NCBI RefSeq assembly: GCF_017874255.1
Contig: NZ_JAGGLD010000001.1
Location: 744,001 to 808,000, forward strand
Origin: Paenibacillus shirakamiensis
GTDB lineage: Bacteria; Bacillota; Bacilli; Paenibacillales; Paenibacillaceae
Direction of reading: 5' to 3'
Length of the DNA stretch: 64,000 nucleotides
The notes under the pieces are model-generated. The model worked only from the letters and a program-made list of their open reading frames with translations, did not search any database and was not told where the DNA came from. Shown here piece by piece: positions 9,094-17,513 of this stretch. Both the position numbers and the translations under genes were made by a program. Every line of letters starts with the position of its first letter. The first letter of the stretch is position 1.

Positions 9094-9585
9094 TTATAAC
9101 TTAGTGAGGGCATCTAAAATTTTCTTCTGTACTTCATCGGTTTTAAAATCCCCTTGTAAACCTTGAAGAGCAGATGAAATAATTCCATCATTTTCTATTA
9201 AGAGAGAATTATATGTTTTTTGAGTGTAATAGGAGTCTTCCTTAGATAAGAACATGATGTACTTAGCTTTGGGCTTAACATAGTACTTAGGATCTGATAA
9301 TTTGATGGGTATTAATTTATTTTTTTCAGATCCTTTTAATACTTTTAAAACGCTCATTTTAGAAACTTGTGATGAGGGGCTGCCATCAACATTCTCAGTA
9401 TTGGTTATTTCTCCATAGACAATTAAGTCTGAATTCGAGACAAGCTCCTCAAAGCTATAAACAGGCCAGTCACCAGTAGCTTTACTATCCTCGATAGTTT
9501 TTTTACTTGAAGGTTGGCAAGAACTAAGTAATATAACAATAAAAACTAACAACAATGATGTTTTTGTTCTTTTTGTTATCCTCAT
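9094..9585 (-). CDS. putative lipoprotein sharing a domain with the adjacent metalloprotease
   Basis: 163 aa with a lipoprotein signal peptide and lipobox LLSSC (Cys ~23), so probably anchored outside the membrane. The mature part aligns with the C-terminal ~130 residues of the neighbouring metalloprotease: GDWPVYSFEELVSNSDLIV against ADWPEFKFDELVSKQSDLV, then KVLKGSEKN and SLLIENDG equivalents. AAGGGAGATG precedes the start. The two genes are adjacent on the same strand, 63 bp apart. The function is not known; a role binding the same partner or modulating the protease is inference. Confidence 0.72.
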   Translation of the reverse strand: MRITKRTKTSLLLVFIVILLSSCQPSSKKTIEDSKATGDWPVYSFEELVSNSDLIVYGEITNTENVDGSPSSQVSKMSVLKVLKGSEKNKLIPIKLSDPKYYVKPKAKYIMFLSKEDSYYTQKTYNSLLIENDGIISSALQGLQGDFKTDEVQKKILDALTKL

Positions 9586-9648
9586 TACTTCATCTCCCTT
9601 TAGAATTAAAGATGAAGAAGCATAGATTCATACTTCACCATTAAAGTA

Positions 9649-10602
9649 TTATAAACTTGATTTTTTAATTGTAAAAGATGATTTAAACGTATTAAACTCG
9701 GTAAATCTTTTCTTGAAATCTGGAATATTACTATTATATGATCCATTTTCTTCTAATATAACAGAATTTTTATCACTTTCGTAATAATAGTCCCCAATTT
9801 TTTTTAAAACCAAAATATATGTTTTTCCTATTTTAACAAAATCTAAAGCCTGATCTAAGGTGATCTCATTAGGCGCGCTACCCTGAATTGTATTAATAAC
9901 TTGGAGCTTTGAAAGGCGCGCCGGAGGAAGACCTTCTACTGCTGGTTTTTCTTGATTAGATAAAACTTTAACTTGCACAACTAAATCTGATTGTTTAGAT
10001 ACAAGCTCATCAAACTTAAATTCAGGCCAATCAGCATGTGGTTCTGGGTTGTATGAGTTTGCATTGTCTTTTGAAGTTGCACCAGTTCTATAAGAACGTA
10101 TATCGTTAATGTCATGTTGTTGTGGAGCGGTTGTTTTTGTTCTATCTCTTTGGTAACTCATTATAGCATTGTCTCCAAATCCGGTTTCAATGTCATTTAA
10201 GTATTGCGCATGACCGAATTCATGTGTAGTCGTACTTATTGCGCATGCGCCGGGATTACTATTGCATCCTTGATAACTGTGAATAGCAGTGGTATTAACA
10301 TAGATGTGGAAGTATTTAGTTGGGGAACCAGTTGGATCATACAATCCAAACCAACCATAATTCATTTCTCCATAATGACCAGCGTTTAAAGATGTTGAAT
10401 TTTTTGTTATTGTTGTACCTACAGCACTTGTCCAATTAGATGCAGCTTTGCTAAAAGCCGTACTACCGGCAGAATCAATTAATCTATAACTCATAGAATA
10501 TAGGTCAAATCCACCAGAATAATAGTGTGCGTAAGAAACTGAGCCTACTGAAAGAGATAATAATGCGCTTGCTAGAATTGCTTTGCTTATTTTTTTCTTC
10601 AT
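9649..10602 (-). CDS. secreted zinc metalloprotease-like protein (HEXXH)
   Basis: 317 aa. A signal peptide of ~25 residues ends near VSYA. The protease region resembles M10/matrixin-type metzincins, with TTTHEFGHAQYLND at ~126-139 and a likely Met-turn AIMSYQRD at ~148. The third zinc ligand of canonical metzincins (HExxHxxGxxH) is not conserved, because LND replaces it. The C-terminal ~130 residues form the module shared with the downstream lipoprotein. AAGGAGG lies nine bases before the ATG. It sits inside the spoVK element as an intact cargo gene. Confidence 0.75.
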   Translation of the reverse strand: MKKKISKAILASALLSLSVGSVSYAHYYSGGFDLYSMSYRLIDSAGSTAFSKAASNWTSAVGTTITKNSTSLNAGHYGEMNYGWFGLYDPTGSPTKYFHIYVNTTAIHSYQGCNSNPGACAISTTTHEFGHAQYLNDIETGFGDNAIMSYQRDRTKTTAPQQHDINDIRSYRTGATSKDNANSYNPEPHADWPEFKFDELVSKQSDLVVQVKVLSNQEKPAVEGLPPARLSKLQVINTIQGSAPNEITLDQALDFVKIGKTYILVLKKIGDYYYESDKNSVILEENGSYNSNIPDFKKRFTEFNTFKSSFTIKKSSL

Positions 10603-10776
10603 AAATAATCCTCCTTTTAATGTATCTTTTTATAATTAATAGTTATAATTAACTAAATATGACAAATATGAATCATAAATTGAAGATTTATGTCTTTAAT
10701 TCTTAATTGGATGTATTCTATTTTATATAGAATACTTTGAAAAATGCATATTTGATTAAGAAAAGTGGAAGGTTGT

Positions 10777-11137
10777 ATGATTGATAGATTAATCGTTTGG
10801 GAAACTGATTATATTAAACGAGTCAGAGGGGTAGATGATATCTTAACTTATCATCACATTCTACCTGAAGATTCGTTTAGAGCGGAAGGTAGAATTCAGG
10901 CAGCAGATAGCTTATTTGTAATTTATTGAAAACCATAGAACAGAAGAAAACTGTAAATACTACTCAGGTATGCCTCTAAAAGATAGAGATCCGTTCATGA
11001 AAATTCGTTTGAGTGATTATAGTGTGTTTATCAATAGTTGTAATTGGTTGGAAGATAGTTCTATTGGTGGAAATGTACCGTACTCGCTCTATGGAATAAA
11101 AATAAATTATTGTCCAGTATGTGGAAGAGTGTTATAG
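10777..11137 (+). pseudogene. hypothetical phage-type protein, frameshifted
   Basis: A good ribosome binding site (GTGGAAGG) precedes an ATG at 10777. The frame runs 50 codons (MIDRLIVWETDYIKRVRG...) to a TGA at 10927. The adjacent +1 frame continues smoothly as HRTEENCKYYSG and ends in YCPVCGRVL with a CPxCG zinc-knuckle half at 11137. I read it as one gene broken near 10925. An internal ATG at 10970 could still give a 55 aa product. Function unknown. Confidence 0.5.
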
Positions 11138-11188
11138 ATGAATAAACGCATTGTTGAAATTCTGAATTTGCAATTATTGTCTTGTTGA
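11138..11188 (+). pseudogene. short truncated open frame after the zinc-knuckle gene
   Basis: ATG at 11138 overlaps the preceding stop and encodes 16 residues (MNKRIVEILNLQLLSC) before a TGA. It looks like the first codons of a gene whose remainder was deleted at the junction with the leftward fragments near 11160. Confidence 0.3.
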
Positions 11189-11284
11189 CTTTCTTAGGTT
11201 TTCCCCATGAAGATTTAGCTAATTGGTCGATAGACATACCTATTGTTGGTTCACCTGGATTCTCGCTTAAATATTTATCTTGTT
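11155..11284 (-). pseudogene. fragment encoding a WGKPxKVNKT-type repeat
   Basis: On the minus strand 11284-11155 reads EKQDKYLSENPGEPTIGM followed by SIDQLAKSSWGKPKKVNKT without a stop. The G-M-S-I-D-Q-L and S-S-W-G-K-P pattern is the core of a small domain found in Bacillota secreted and phage proteins, with binding-fold precedents. Start and C-terminus are both absent, so it is a remnant. The assignment rests on short motif memory only. Confidence 0.4.
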
Positions 11285-11286
11285 TT

Positions 11287-11815
11287 TCACTTTTGACATT
11301 TAGGATTTGTTAAATCTTTCATGCTGTCACCATCGTTGTTTATTGCAATTGTAGAGGCTCCCTTAGCAATCATATTGTCAATTAGATCATATCTCTTGTG
11401 TCTTGCAGCAAGAAGGACAGAATCATCGTCATTATTATTCTTAATATTTAGATTAGCTCCATTATCCAAAAGGAAATTGAACAAATTATCTTTATTTCCG
11501 ATGATAGCATACATGATCTCAGTGTACCCTTCGAAGCTTTGTGTGTTTATATGCCCCTGAATTTAATAAAAGCTTCAATATCTGAATATTTTCTGGCATA
11601 GCTTTAACCGCTAGAGTAAAAGGGGTTTGGTTGCCACTATCATAGATGTATACTTTTGCACCTGAGTCAATCAATTCTTTAATTTCATCATAAGTAGCGC
11701 CCGCTAGAATTTTATCGAATAAAAATGTACTTCCATTAGAATCTAATTTGTTTAATTCATCTGACTTATTGCATCCTAAAACTAATAATGAAAATATTAT
11801 ACTGAAACATAATAG
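11287..11815 (-). pseudogene. ankyrin-repeat lipoprotein, frameshifted
   Basis: The leftward gene starts around a lipoprotein signal (CFSIIFSLLVLGC, lipobox Cys near 11767). It continues with ankyrin-like repeats: ILAGATYDEIKELIDSGAKV, TPFTLAVKAMPENIQILKLLLNSGA and, after a frameshift near 11520, TEIMYAIIGNKDNLFNFLLD and SVLLAARHKRYDLID. Correcting one base restores a continuous repeat array ending NPKCQK. The natural N-terminus is missing because the signal peptide is fused to antisense recombinase sequence near 11815. Confidence 0.7.
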
Positions 11816-11816
11816 C

Positions 11817-12518
11817 GGTGCATCTGTGAGTTCTGGTGTAACAACTAAAACCAAGAAAGGTTTATTAAAATACTACACATGTACAAGAAAATCAAAAAAG
11901 TCATATAGCGTTTCAACTGGAACTCACAATGAAATTTGTAGGGGTTATAACTGGAGAGTAGATTTTGTTAATGGAATAATATGGGAAAAATTAAAAAATA
12001 CAATTAGAAATCCAGAACAGCTAATAAAGCAACTGATAGCACAATCATCTGATCAGACTCATCTGTCGGAACTAGAACAAGCTAAAATTAGTTTAACTTC
12101 CGAATATAAAAATAAGGAAGCAGCTAAAGACCGATATATTGATCTTTATGCCTCTGGAGTGATCAAAACTAAGCAAGACTTAAACAACAAGTTAAATCCA
12201 TTGACAATTGAACTTGAAGATTTGGATAATGAAATTTCAGTAATAAATGAAAAATTGAAAGCACCTCAATTTCTTGATGATCAGATTGACTTATCTATTT
12301 CAATGCTCAAGAAATATGAAAGAAAAATTGAAGAGGATTTATCTATACATGAGAAAAGAGAAATCTTGAGTGTCTTTATAGAAAGAGTTATTCTACATGA
12401 AGGGAAGAAAATTGAAACAGTTTATAGAATAATTTCAGATTCAGGACTTGAAGGCGAATACTCAATGTATAATAAACATGAAAATATAATCGCTTGTCAA
12501 AGCTATGGAAGATCATAA
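11817..12518 (+). pseudogene. large serine recombinase, C-terminal remnant
   Basis: Encodes only the C-terminal part of a large serine recombinase: the end of the zinc-ribbon domain (SSGVTTKTKKG, KYYTCTRK and NEICRGYNWRVDFV) and a long coiled coil (~100-210). The catalytic resolvase domain, with its active serine, is absent. The reading frame upstream of about 11817 is antisense of the ankyrin lipoprotein signal peptide. The last codons (CQSYGRS) cross the right attachment repeat and end inside spoVK sequence, so the recombinase gene abuts its own site. A fusion ORF from 11748 is open but unlikely to be active. Confidence 0.82.
12491..12503 (+). repeat. right attachment repeat of the spoVK element
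   Basis: CGCTTGTCAAAGC, identical to 5162-5174 and directly followed by TATGGAAGATCAT, which encodes the MEDH start of the spoVK 3' half. Confidence 0.85.
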
Positions 12519-12919
12519 GAATCAATTTGTATTAATTCTAGCAGGTTATTCGGATGAAATGAATTTTTTCTTACACACGAATCCTGGATTGCCATCTAGG
12601 TTTCCCATACAAATAGACTTTCCAGATTATTCGATGGATCAATTGATTCAAATCTCTGAAAGTATAGTCAAAGAGCGAGATTATATCTTGATGCCGCAGG
12701 CGATACTCAAGTTAAAGCAACATTTGGTAGCTGAGAAGATAGAGAGCTATCATGCGTTCAGTAACGCGCGGTTATGTACGGAATCTCATTGAACGAGCCA
12801 TACGCCATCAAGCAGTACGCCTTTTGCAGCATTATGGACATAGTTCCCCGGGTAAAGTAGAACTGATGACCCTTCGAACCGAAGATCTGAAGTTTGATAA
12901 AGTAGACAAGAAGCTTTAA
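12492..12919 (+). pseudogene. spoVK: 3' half of spoVK, frameshifted
   Basis: Continuation of the split host gene: LVKAMEDHKNQFVLILAGYSD, NPGLPSRFPIQIDFPDYS, then IESYHAFSNAR. An extra T at ~12772 shifts the frame into LCTESH and a stop. Removing one base restores YVRNLIERAIRHQAVRL and a proper end at TAA 12917. With the stop in the 5' half, this means excision alone would no longer rebuild a working gene. It lies 43 bp upstream of hflX. Confidence 0.88.
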
Positions 12920-12962
12920 AAAAATCAAAAAAAGATGGGTCACAACAAAGGAGCACATAAGA

Positions 12963-14267
12963 ATGAGAAATTCAACATTTGAGACCAAGACCACGCTGCC
13001 CGATCGGGCAGTGCTGGTCAGTCTGGTTACCAATGAAGTCAAGCGCAGCGGGATTGATCCCGAATATTCCTTAGAAGAACTCGTTCAACTTGCGGAGACC
13101 GCAGGAGTGGAAATTGCAGATGTTCTCGTTCAGAACAAAGAGACTCCAGATACAAGGTGGTTCATCGGCAAAGGGAAAGTTGAAGAACTTCGAGCTTCTA
13201 TTTTAGCTTTGGATGCTAACACGGCCATTTTTGATCAGGAATTATCAGGGGCTCAGGTCCGTAACTTGGAAGAATCACTGGATGTTAAGATCATTGACAG
13301 AACTCAATTAATTTTGGATATTTTTGCGCAACGGGCCAAGACCAGAGAGGGTATCATTCAGGTTGAACTCGCTCAGCATAGCTACTTACTGCCTAGATTA
13401 TCTGGGCATGGCAAAAATTTGTCCAGGCTAGGTGGGGGAATTGGTACAAGAGGACCCGGAGAAAGCAAGCTAGAGACCGATCGCCGTCACATCCGTGACA
13501 GAATTAGTGACCTGAAGCAGCAACTGGATGAGGTTACCCGTCATCGCAAACTACACCGGGAGCGAAGAAAAGAAACAGGTGTAGTTCAAATAGCCTTAGT
13601 CGGTTATACAAATGCCGGTAAATCTACTCTGCTCAAACAGTTGACAGAAGCAGATGTGTATATTGAGAACCAATTGTTTGCAACGCTGGATCCGACTTCT
13701 CGTAATCTAGTGCTTCCTTCAGGCAAAGAAGTAGTGCTTACGGATACGGTTGGCTTTATTCAGAATCTTCCTCATAACCTAGTGGCCTCATTTCGAGCTA
13801 CTTTGGAAGAAGTAAATGAAGCGGATCTTATCCTTCAAGTCGTAGATGCTTCTTCAGAACGTCGAGATGAGCAAATGACCGTTGTCGATAATATATTGAA
13901 TGAACTAGGAGCCAGCAATACACCTCAAATCGTATTATTTAACAAGATTGACCTTTGTAGTGCAGAGCAAAGAGAACATCTTCAGACTGATGCGCAGCAC
14001 CTCAAGATCAGTGCATACAATGAAGAGGATTTAGTGACAATTCGAAATACGATTCAAGAAAATCTAACCGGAGACACGGCTCTTTTCCGTATTCCTGCGG
14101 CACGTGGAGATCTTAGTTCTACCATGTACCGTGTGGGGGATGTAGTTCGTCAGGAAGTTGAAGAAGATGATTTGATCTTTGAAGTTCGTTTGAATCAAAT
14201 AGATTATGATAAATATGGCTATCAATTGAAGGAATTTATAATTCACGAGGAACCCTCACAATCTTAA
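12963..14267 (+). CDS. hflX: GTPase HflX
   Basis: 434 aa ribosome-associated GTPase that splits or rescues ribosomes. The N-terminal HflX domain (~20-190) contains the glycine-rich linker LSRLGGGIGTRGPGESKLE at ~155. The G domain has G1 GYTNAGKST (~214), G3 DTVGF (~261) and G4 NKID (~337). AAAGGAG lies about 12 bases before the ATG. In Bacillus the same gene lies between spoVK and ynbB, which supports the locus reading. Confidence 0.95.
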   Translation: MRNSTFETKTTLPDRAVLVSLVTNEVKRSGIDPEYSLEELVQLAETAGVEIADVLVQNKETPDTRWFIGKGKVEELRASILALDANTAIFDQELSGAQVRNLEESLDVKIIDRTQLILDIFAQRAKTREGIIQVELAQHSYLLPRLSGHGKNLSRLGGGIGTRGPGESKLETDRRHIRDRISDLKQQLDEVTRHRKLHRERRKETGVVQIALVGYTNAGKSTLLKQLTEADVYIENQLFATLDPTSRNLVLPSGKEVVLTDTVGFIQNLPHNLVASFRATLEEVNEADLILQVVDASSERRDEQMTVVDNILNELGASNTPQIVLFNKIDLCSAEQREHLQTDAQHLKISAYNEEDLVTIRNTIQENLTGDTALFRIPAARGDLSSTMYRVGDVVRQEVEEDDLIFEVRLNQIDYDKYGYQLKEFIIHEEPSQS

Positions 14268-14322
14268 TTAATATGTAAATGGTATGTGAGGTTTGGTTAC
14301 GGCATAAAAGGAGAGAGACAGC

Positions 14323-15576
14323 ATGGCAGGATTTACAGAACAAATTAAAAGTTGGTTATCTGAAGCCGAGGAGCAAGTACAGCCTCGGTTTAAAATTGTG
14401 GATTCGATTGTGGATCACAACCAGTGGAAAGTAATTGAAGCTTTTCAGAAGCATCAAGTCAGTGATTTTCATTTTGCAGGTTCTACCGGATATGCCTATA
14501 ATGATCGAGGACGTGAAGTGCTGGACTTGGTCTATGCGGATGTATTTGGCGCTGAAGCTGCTTTAGTAAGACCCCATTTTGCTTCGGGTACGCATACGAT
14601 TGCCACGGCCTTATTCGGTGTATTACGACCAGGAGATGAACTTTTATATATTACCGGACGTCCTTACGATACATTACATAAGGTAATTGGCTATCCAGGA
14701 GATGGGACGGGTTCTTTGCAGGACTTTGGAATCCGCTATCAAGAAGCTGCCTTGCAAGAAGATGGCTCCATAGATTGGAAGAAGGTAGAGGCTCTTATAC
14801 AGCCTACAACTAAAGTAATCGGGATCCAGCGCTCTCGTGGATACGACTGGAGAAGTTCATTTACTGTCCAAGACATTAAAGAAATGATTAAGCGAGTGAA
14901 GCAAATCAAGCCCGATGTGATTGTATTCGTAGATAACTGTTATGGTGAATTCACGGAAGAGCATGAACCTACACAGGTAGGGGCAGATCTCATAGCAGGA
15001 TCACTTATTAAAAATCCGGGTGGAGGCATTGCTGAGACCGGAGGTTACATTTGTGGTAAAGCGGCCTATGTGGAGTTAGCTGCTTATCGGCTCACAGCTC
15101 CAGGAATAGGTGGAGAAGTAGGTGCCATGTTAGGAACTACTCGTGGAATCTATCAGGGACTGTTTCTTGCTCCAACCTTAGTGGGACAAGCGATAAAAGG
15201 AAGCATTTTAGCAGCGGCTGTATTTGAGAAATCTGGTTTTGAAAGCAAGCCAGCTTGGCATGAAGCTCGTACAGACCTCATTCAGGCAATCTCTTTTAGT
15301 AGTGCCGAACATCTCATTGCATTCGTTCAAGGCATACAGCGGGCCGCCGCAGTGGATGGACATGTTGTTCCTGAAGCATGGGATATGCCGGGGTATGAGC
15401 ATCCTGTGATTATGGCAGCGGGAACATTTATTCAAGGCGGAAGCCTTGAGCTTTCAGCAGATGCTCCCATTCGTGAACCCTATATTGCTTATATGCAAGG
15501 CGGACTAACCTATTCACATGTTAAGTTCGGGTTACTTACAGCCCTTCAAACCATGAAAGATCGAAATTTATTGTAA
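14323..15576 (+). CDS. ynbB: PLP-dependent enzyme of the YnbB (methionine gamma-lyase/aluminium resistance) family
   Basis: 417 aa fold-type I pyridoxal phosphate protein. The probable PLP lysine is K230 in SLIKNPGGGIAETGGY. An upstream Asp/Asn cofactor region reads VFVDNCYGEF (~204). Family members are annotated as methionine gamma-lyase or cystathionine beta-lyase related, but the true reaction is not established. It sits between hflX and glnR, as in Bacillus. GGAGAGAG lies ahead of the ATG. Confidence 0.88.
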   Translation: MAGFTEQIKSWLSEAEEQVQPRFKIVDSIVDHNQWKVIEAFQKHQVSDFHFAGSTGYAYNDRGREVLDLVYADVFGAEAALVRPHFASGTHTIATALFGVLRPGDELLYITGRPYDTLHKVIGYPGDGTGSLQDFGIRYQEAALQEDGSIDWKKVEALIQPTTKVIGIQRSRGYDWRSSFTVQDIKEMIKRVKQIKPDVIVFVDNCYGEFTEEHEPTQVGADLIAGSLIKNPGGGIAETGGYICGKAAYVELAAYRLTAPGIGGEVGAMLGTTRGIYQGLFLAPTLVGQAIKGSILAAAVFEKSGFESKPAWHEARTDLIQAISFSSAEHLIAFVQGIQRAAAVDGHVVPEAWDMPGYEHPVIMAAGTFIQGGSLELSADAPIREPYIAYMQGGLTYSHVKFGLLTALQTMKDRNLL

Positions 15577-15593
15577 GGATTCCTAACATGTGA

Positions 15594-15623
15594 TTGACAA
15601 TGTGAGACTATATCACATAAAAT
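15594..15623 (+). promoter_or_regulatory. predicted glnR promoter
   Basis: TTGACA at 15594-15599 and TAAAAT at 15618-15623 with 18 bp spacing. The spacer holds the GlnR/TnrA-type site. Confidence 0.6.
15601..15617 (+). promoter_or_regulatory. GlnR/TnrA operator
   Basis: TGTGAGACTATATCACA fits TGTNA-N7-TNACA exactly and overlaps the promoter spacer. GlnR bound here would repress the glnRA operon when glutamine is plentiful, as in Bacillus. Confidence 0.85.
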
Positions 15624-15657
15624 GATATTAAGATTATGGAGTGGAAGGTTGATTGCG

Positions 15658-16065
15658 ATGGCTGATGAAATTCGTAGAAATATGGCCTTGTTTCCCATTG
15701 GTATTGTAATGAAACTTACTGATTTGTCAGCTAGACAAATTCGCTATTATGAACAACATAATCTGATTGTTCCTGCTCGTACTTCGGGGAATCAGAGACT
15801 GTTCTCCTTTAACGATGTCGAGCGATTGCTTGAGATTAAAGCCCTGATTGACAAAGGCGTTAATATTGCAGGAATTAAGCAAGTCATGAATCCGATGACC
15901 AAGGAATCTACCGAAGCTACGGTGATTACCCATGACACAGAAGAAAAACGCAAGGTATTGACGGACTCTCAGCTCTATCGTATGTTAAAACAGCAGTTAG
16001 TCACGGGTAAACGACCTGGTCAAGTTTCTCTTATTCAAGGGGAACTATCCCGTTTTTTTAAGTAA
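15658..16065 (+). CDS. glnR: glutamine synthetase repressor GlnR (MerR family)
   Basis: 135 aa MerR-type regulator of nitrogen metabolism. The winged helix-turn-helix reads MKLTDLSARQIRYYEQHNLI (~18-37), followed by RLFSFNDVERLLEIKALID. The C-terminal tail (~110-135) is where feedback-inhibited GlnA acts in relatives. The ATG at 15658 is preferred over 15622 because GTGGAAGG at 15641-15648 is placed correctly and the protein then begins MADEIRRNMALFPIG, as in homologues. It is 42 bp upstream of glnA and co-transcribed with it. Confidence 0.93.
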   Translation: MADEIRRNMALFPIGIVMKLTDLSARQIRYYEQHNLIVPARTSGNQRLFSFNDVERLLEIKALIDKGVNIAGIKQVMNPMTKESTEATVITHDTEEKRKVLTDSQLYRMLKQQLVTGKRPGQVSLIQGELSRFFK

Positions 16066-16107
16066 TTATAGATTTAACCAAAATGTAATCCAAAGGGAGA
16101 GGGTACT

Positions 16108-17436
16108 GTGAGTTACACGAAAGAAGACGTTCTACGTATCGCCAAGGAAGAAAACGTACGTTTTATCCGCCTACAATTTACCGATTTGCTAGGAACGATT
16201 AAGAACGTGGAAATTCCAGTAAGTCAGTTAGAGAAGGCTCTCGACAACAAAATGATGTTTGATGGTTCATCGATTGAAGGTTATGTCCGCATCGAAGAAT
16301 CTGATATGTATTTGTATCCTGATCTGGAGACATGGGTGATTTTCCCTTGGGTTGCTCAAAATAGAGTAGCTCGCCTCATCTGTGATGTCTACATGCCGGA
16401 TGGTTCGCCATTCTCTGGAGATCCACGTGGTATCCTCAAACGTAATCTACAAGCAGCTAAAGATCTTGGTTATACATCTATGAATGTAGGTCCAGAACCT
16501 GAATTCTTCTTGTTCAAGACGGATGAGAAAGGTAATCCTACGCTAGAGCTGAATGACCAAGGTGGATACTTCGACTTGGCTCCAACAGATCTTGGGGAAA
16601 ATTGTCGTCGCGAAATCGTACTTACGTTAGAAGAAATGGGCTTTGAAATTGAAGCTTCCCACCACGAAGTTGCACCAGGACAGCACGAAATTGATTTTAA
16701 ATATGCTGATGCAGTGAAAGCTGCGGATCAGATTCAGACCTTTAAATTAGTAGTCAAAACGATTGCTCGTCAACATGGATTGCACGCTACGTTCATGCCC
16801 AAACCATTGTTTGGCGTAAATGGTTCAGGAATGCACTGTCATCAATCTTTGTTCAAAGGCGATGTGAACTCATTCTTTGAAGATAGTGATGAATTAGGTT
16901 TAAGTGAAACGGCACGTTATTATATGGCGGGTATTCTTAAACATGCGAGAGCTTTCGCTGCTATTACGAACCCAACTGTGAACTCTTACAAACGTCTCGT
17001 TCCAGGTTATGAAGCGCCTTGCTATGTAGCGTGGTCTTCAAGTAACCGGAGTCCAATGATTCGTATTCCTGCATCTCGTGGCTTGGGTACGCGTGTAGAG
17101 GTTCGTAACCCAGACCCTGCTGCTAATCCTTACTTGGCGCTTGCTGTAATGCTTAAAGCAGGACTGGATGGAATTCAAAACCAATTGCCACTCGTTAATC
17201 CGATCGACCGTAACATTTATATCATGTCTGAAGAAGAGCGTGTAGAAGAAGGCATTCCAAGCCTTCCAGCTGATCTTAAGGAAGCCCTAGGCGAGCTGAT
17301 TCGCAGCGAAGTTATTACAGAAGCTCTAGGAGATCATGCTGTATCTCACTTCTACGAACTAAAAGAAATTGAATGGGATATCTTCCGTACTCAAGTTCAC
17401 CAATGGGAACGCGATCAGTATCTTACATTGTATTAA
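16108..17436 (+). CDS. glnA: type I glutamine synthetase
   Basis: 442 aa GS-I alpha-type enzyme that condenses glutamate and ammonia using ATP. Conserved signatures are DGSSIEGY (~51), the metal-binding GPEPEFFLF (~131), [12 protein letters not shown] (~190), the ATP-loop region [12 protein letters not shown] (~232) and the arginine-rich site NRSPMIRIP (~311). The GTG start follows AAAGGGAGAGG. The final 54 bases are the prophage attachment core, so the last 17 codons are supplied by the prophage side. The coding sequence is unchanged. Confidence 0.96.
   Translation: MSYTKEDVLRIAKEENVRFIRLQFTDLLGTIKNVEIPVSQLEKALDNKMMFDGSSIEGYVRIEESDMYLYPDLETWVIFPWVAQNRVARLICDVYMPDGSPFSGDPRGILKRNLQAAKDLGYTSMNVGPEPEFFLFKTDEKGNPTLELNDQGGYFDLAPTDLGENCRREIVLTLEEMGFEIEASHHEVAPGQHEIDFKYADAVKAADQIQTFKLVVKTIARQHGLHATFMPKPLFGVNGSGMHCHQSLFKGDVNSFFEDSDELGLSETARYYMAGILKHARAFAAITNPTVNSYKRLVPGYEAPCYVAWSSSNRSPMIRIPASRGLGTRVEVRNPDPAANPYLALAVMLKAGLDGIQNQLPLVNPIDRNIYIMSEEERVEEGIPSLPADLKEALGELIRSEVITEALGDHAVSHFYELKEIEWDIFRTQVHQWERDQYLTLY
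17383..17436 (+). repeat. attL of the prophage (54 bp core in the glnA 3' end)
   Basis: A perfect 54 bp direct repeat with 56949-57002. It ends exactly at the glnA stop codon. Bases outside the core differ at the two ends. Confidence 0.92.
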
Positions 17437-17441
17437 TCGAG

Positions 17442-17480
17442 AAATCCCTTGGCGCTGTAAGCGTCAGGGGTTTTATTTTT
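17442..17480 (+). terminator. phage-supplied terminator behind glnA
   Basis: AAATCCCT-(T)GGCGC pairs with GCGTC-AGGGGTTTT and is followed by T-rich sequence. It lies on the prophage side of attL and replaces the native glnA terminator now at 57014. Confidence 0.75.
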
Positions 17481-17513
17481 TATTGGTTATTGTTAAAACG
17501 AAGGTTAGCCCTA

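Larger units (their letters stand above)
5162..12503. mobile_element. 7.3 kb intervening element inside spoVK
   Basis: The element is bounded by a 13 bp direct repeat, CGCTTGTCAAAGC. Removing one repeat with everything between joins EAIDTLVKA to MEDHKNQF, the continuous SpoVK sequence. The C-terminal part of a large serine recombinase lies next to the right boundary, and its last codons run through the repeat. Intervening elements with this layout (skin in sigK, an SP-beta prophage in spsM) are known to excise in the mother cell. This copy looks immobile: the recombinase catalytic domain is missing, an IS remnant and several pseudogenes are present, and both host halves carry extra mutations. 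Confidence 0.88.

Noticed and set aside
5162-12503. An element that still excises during sporulation, as skin does
   Set aside because: The recombinase has no catalytic domain and both host halves are mutated, so excision in cis would not restore the gene. A trans-acting recombinase cannot be excluded.
11748-12518. Intact 256 aa recombinase
   Set aside because: The first ~23 codons are antisense of a lipoprotein gene and the resolvase domain is missing.
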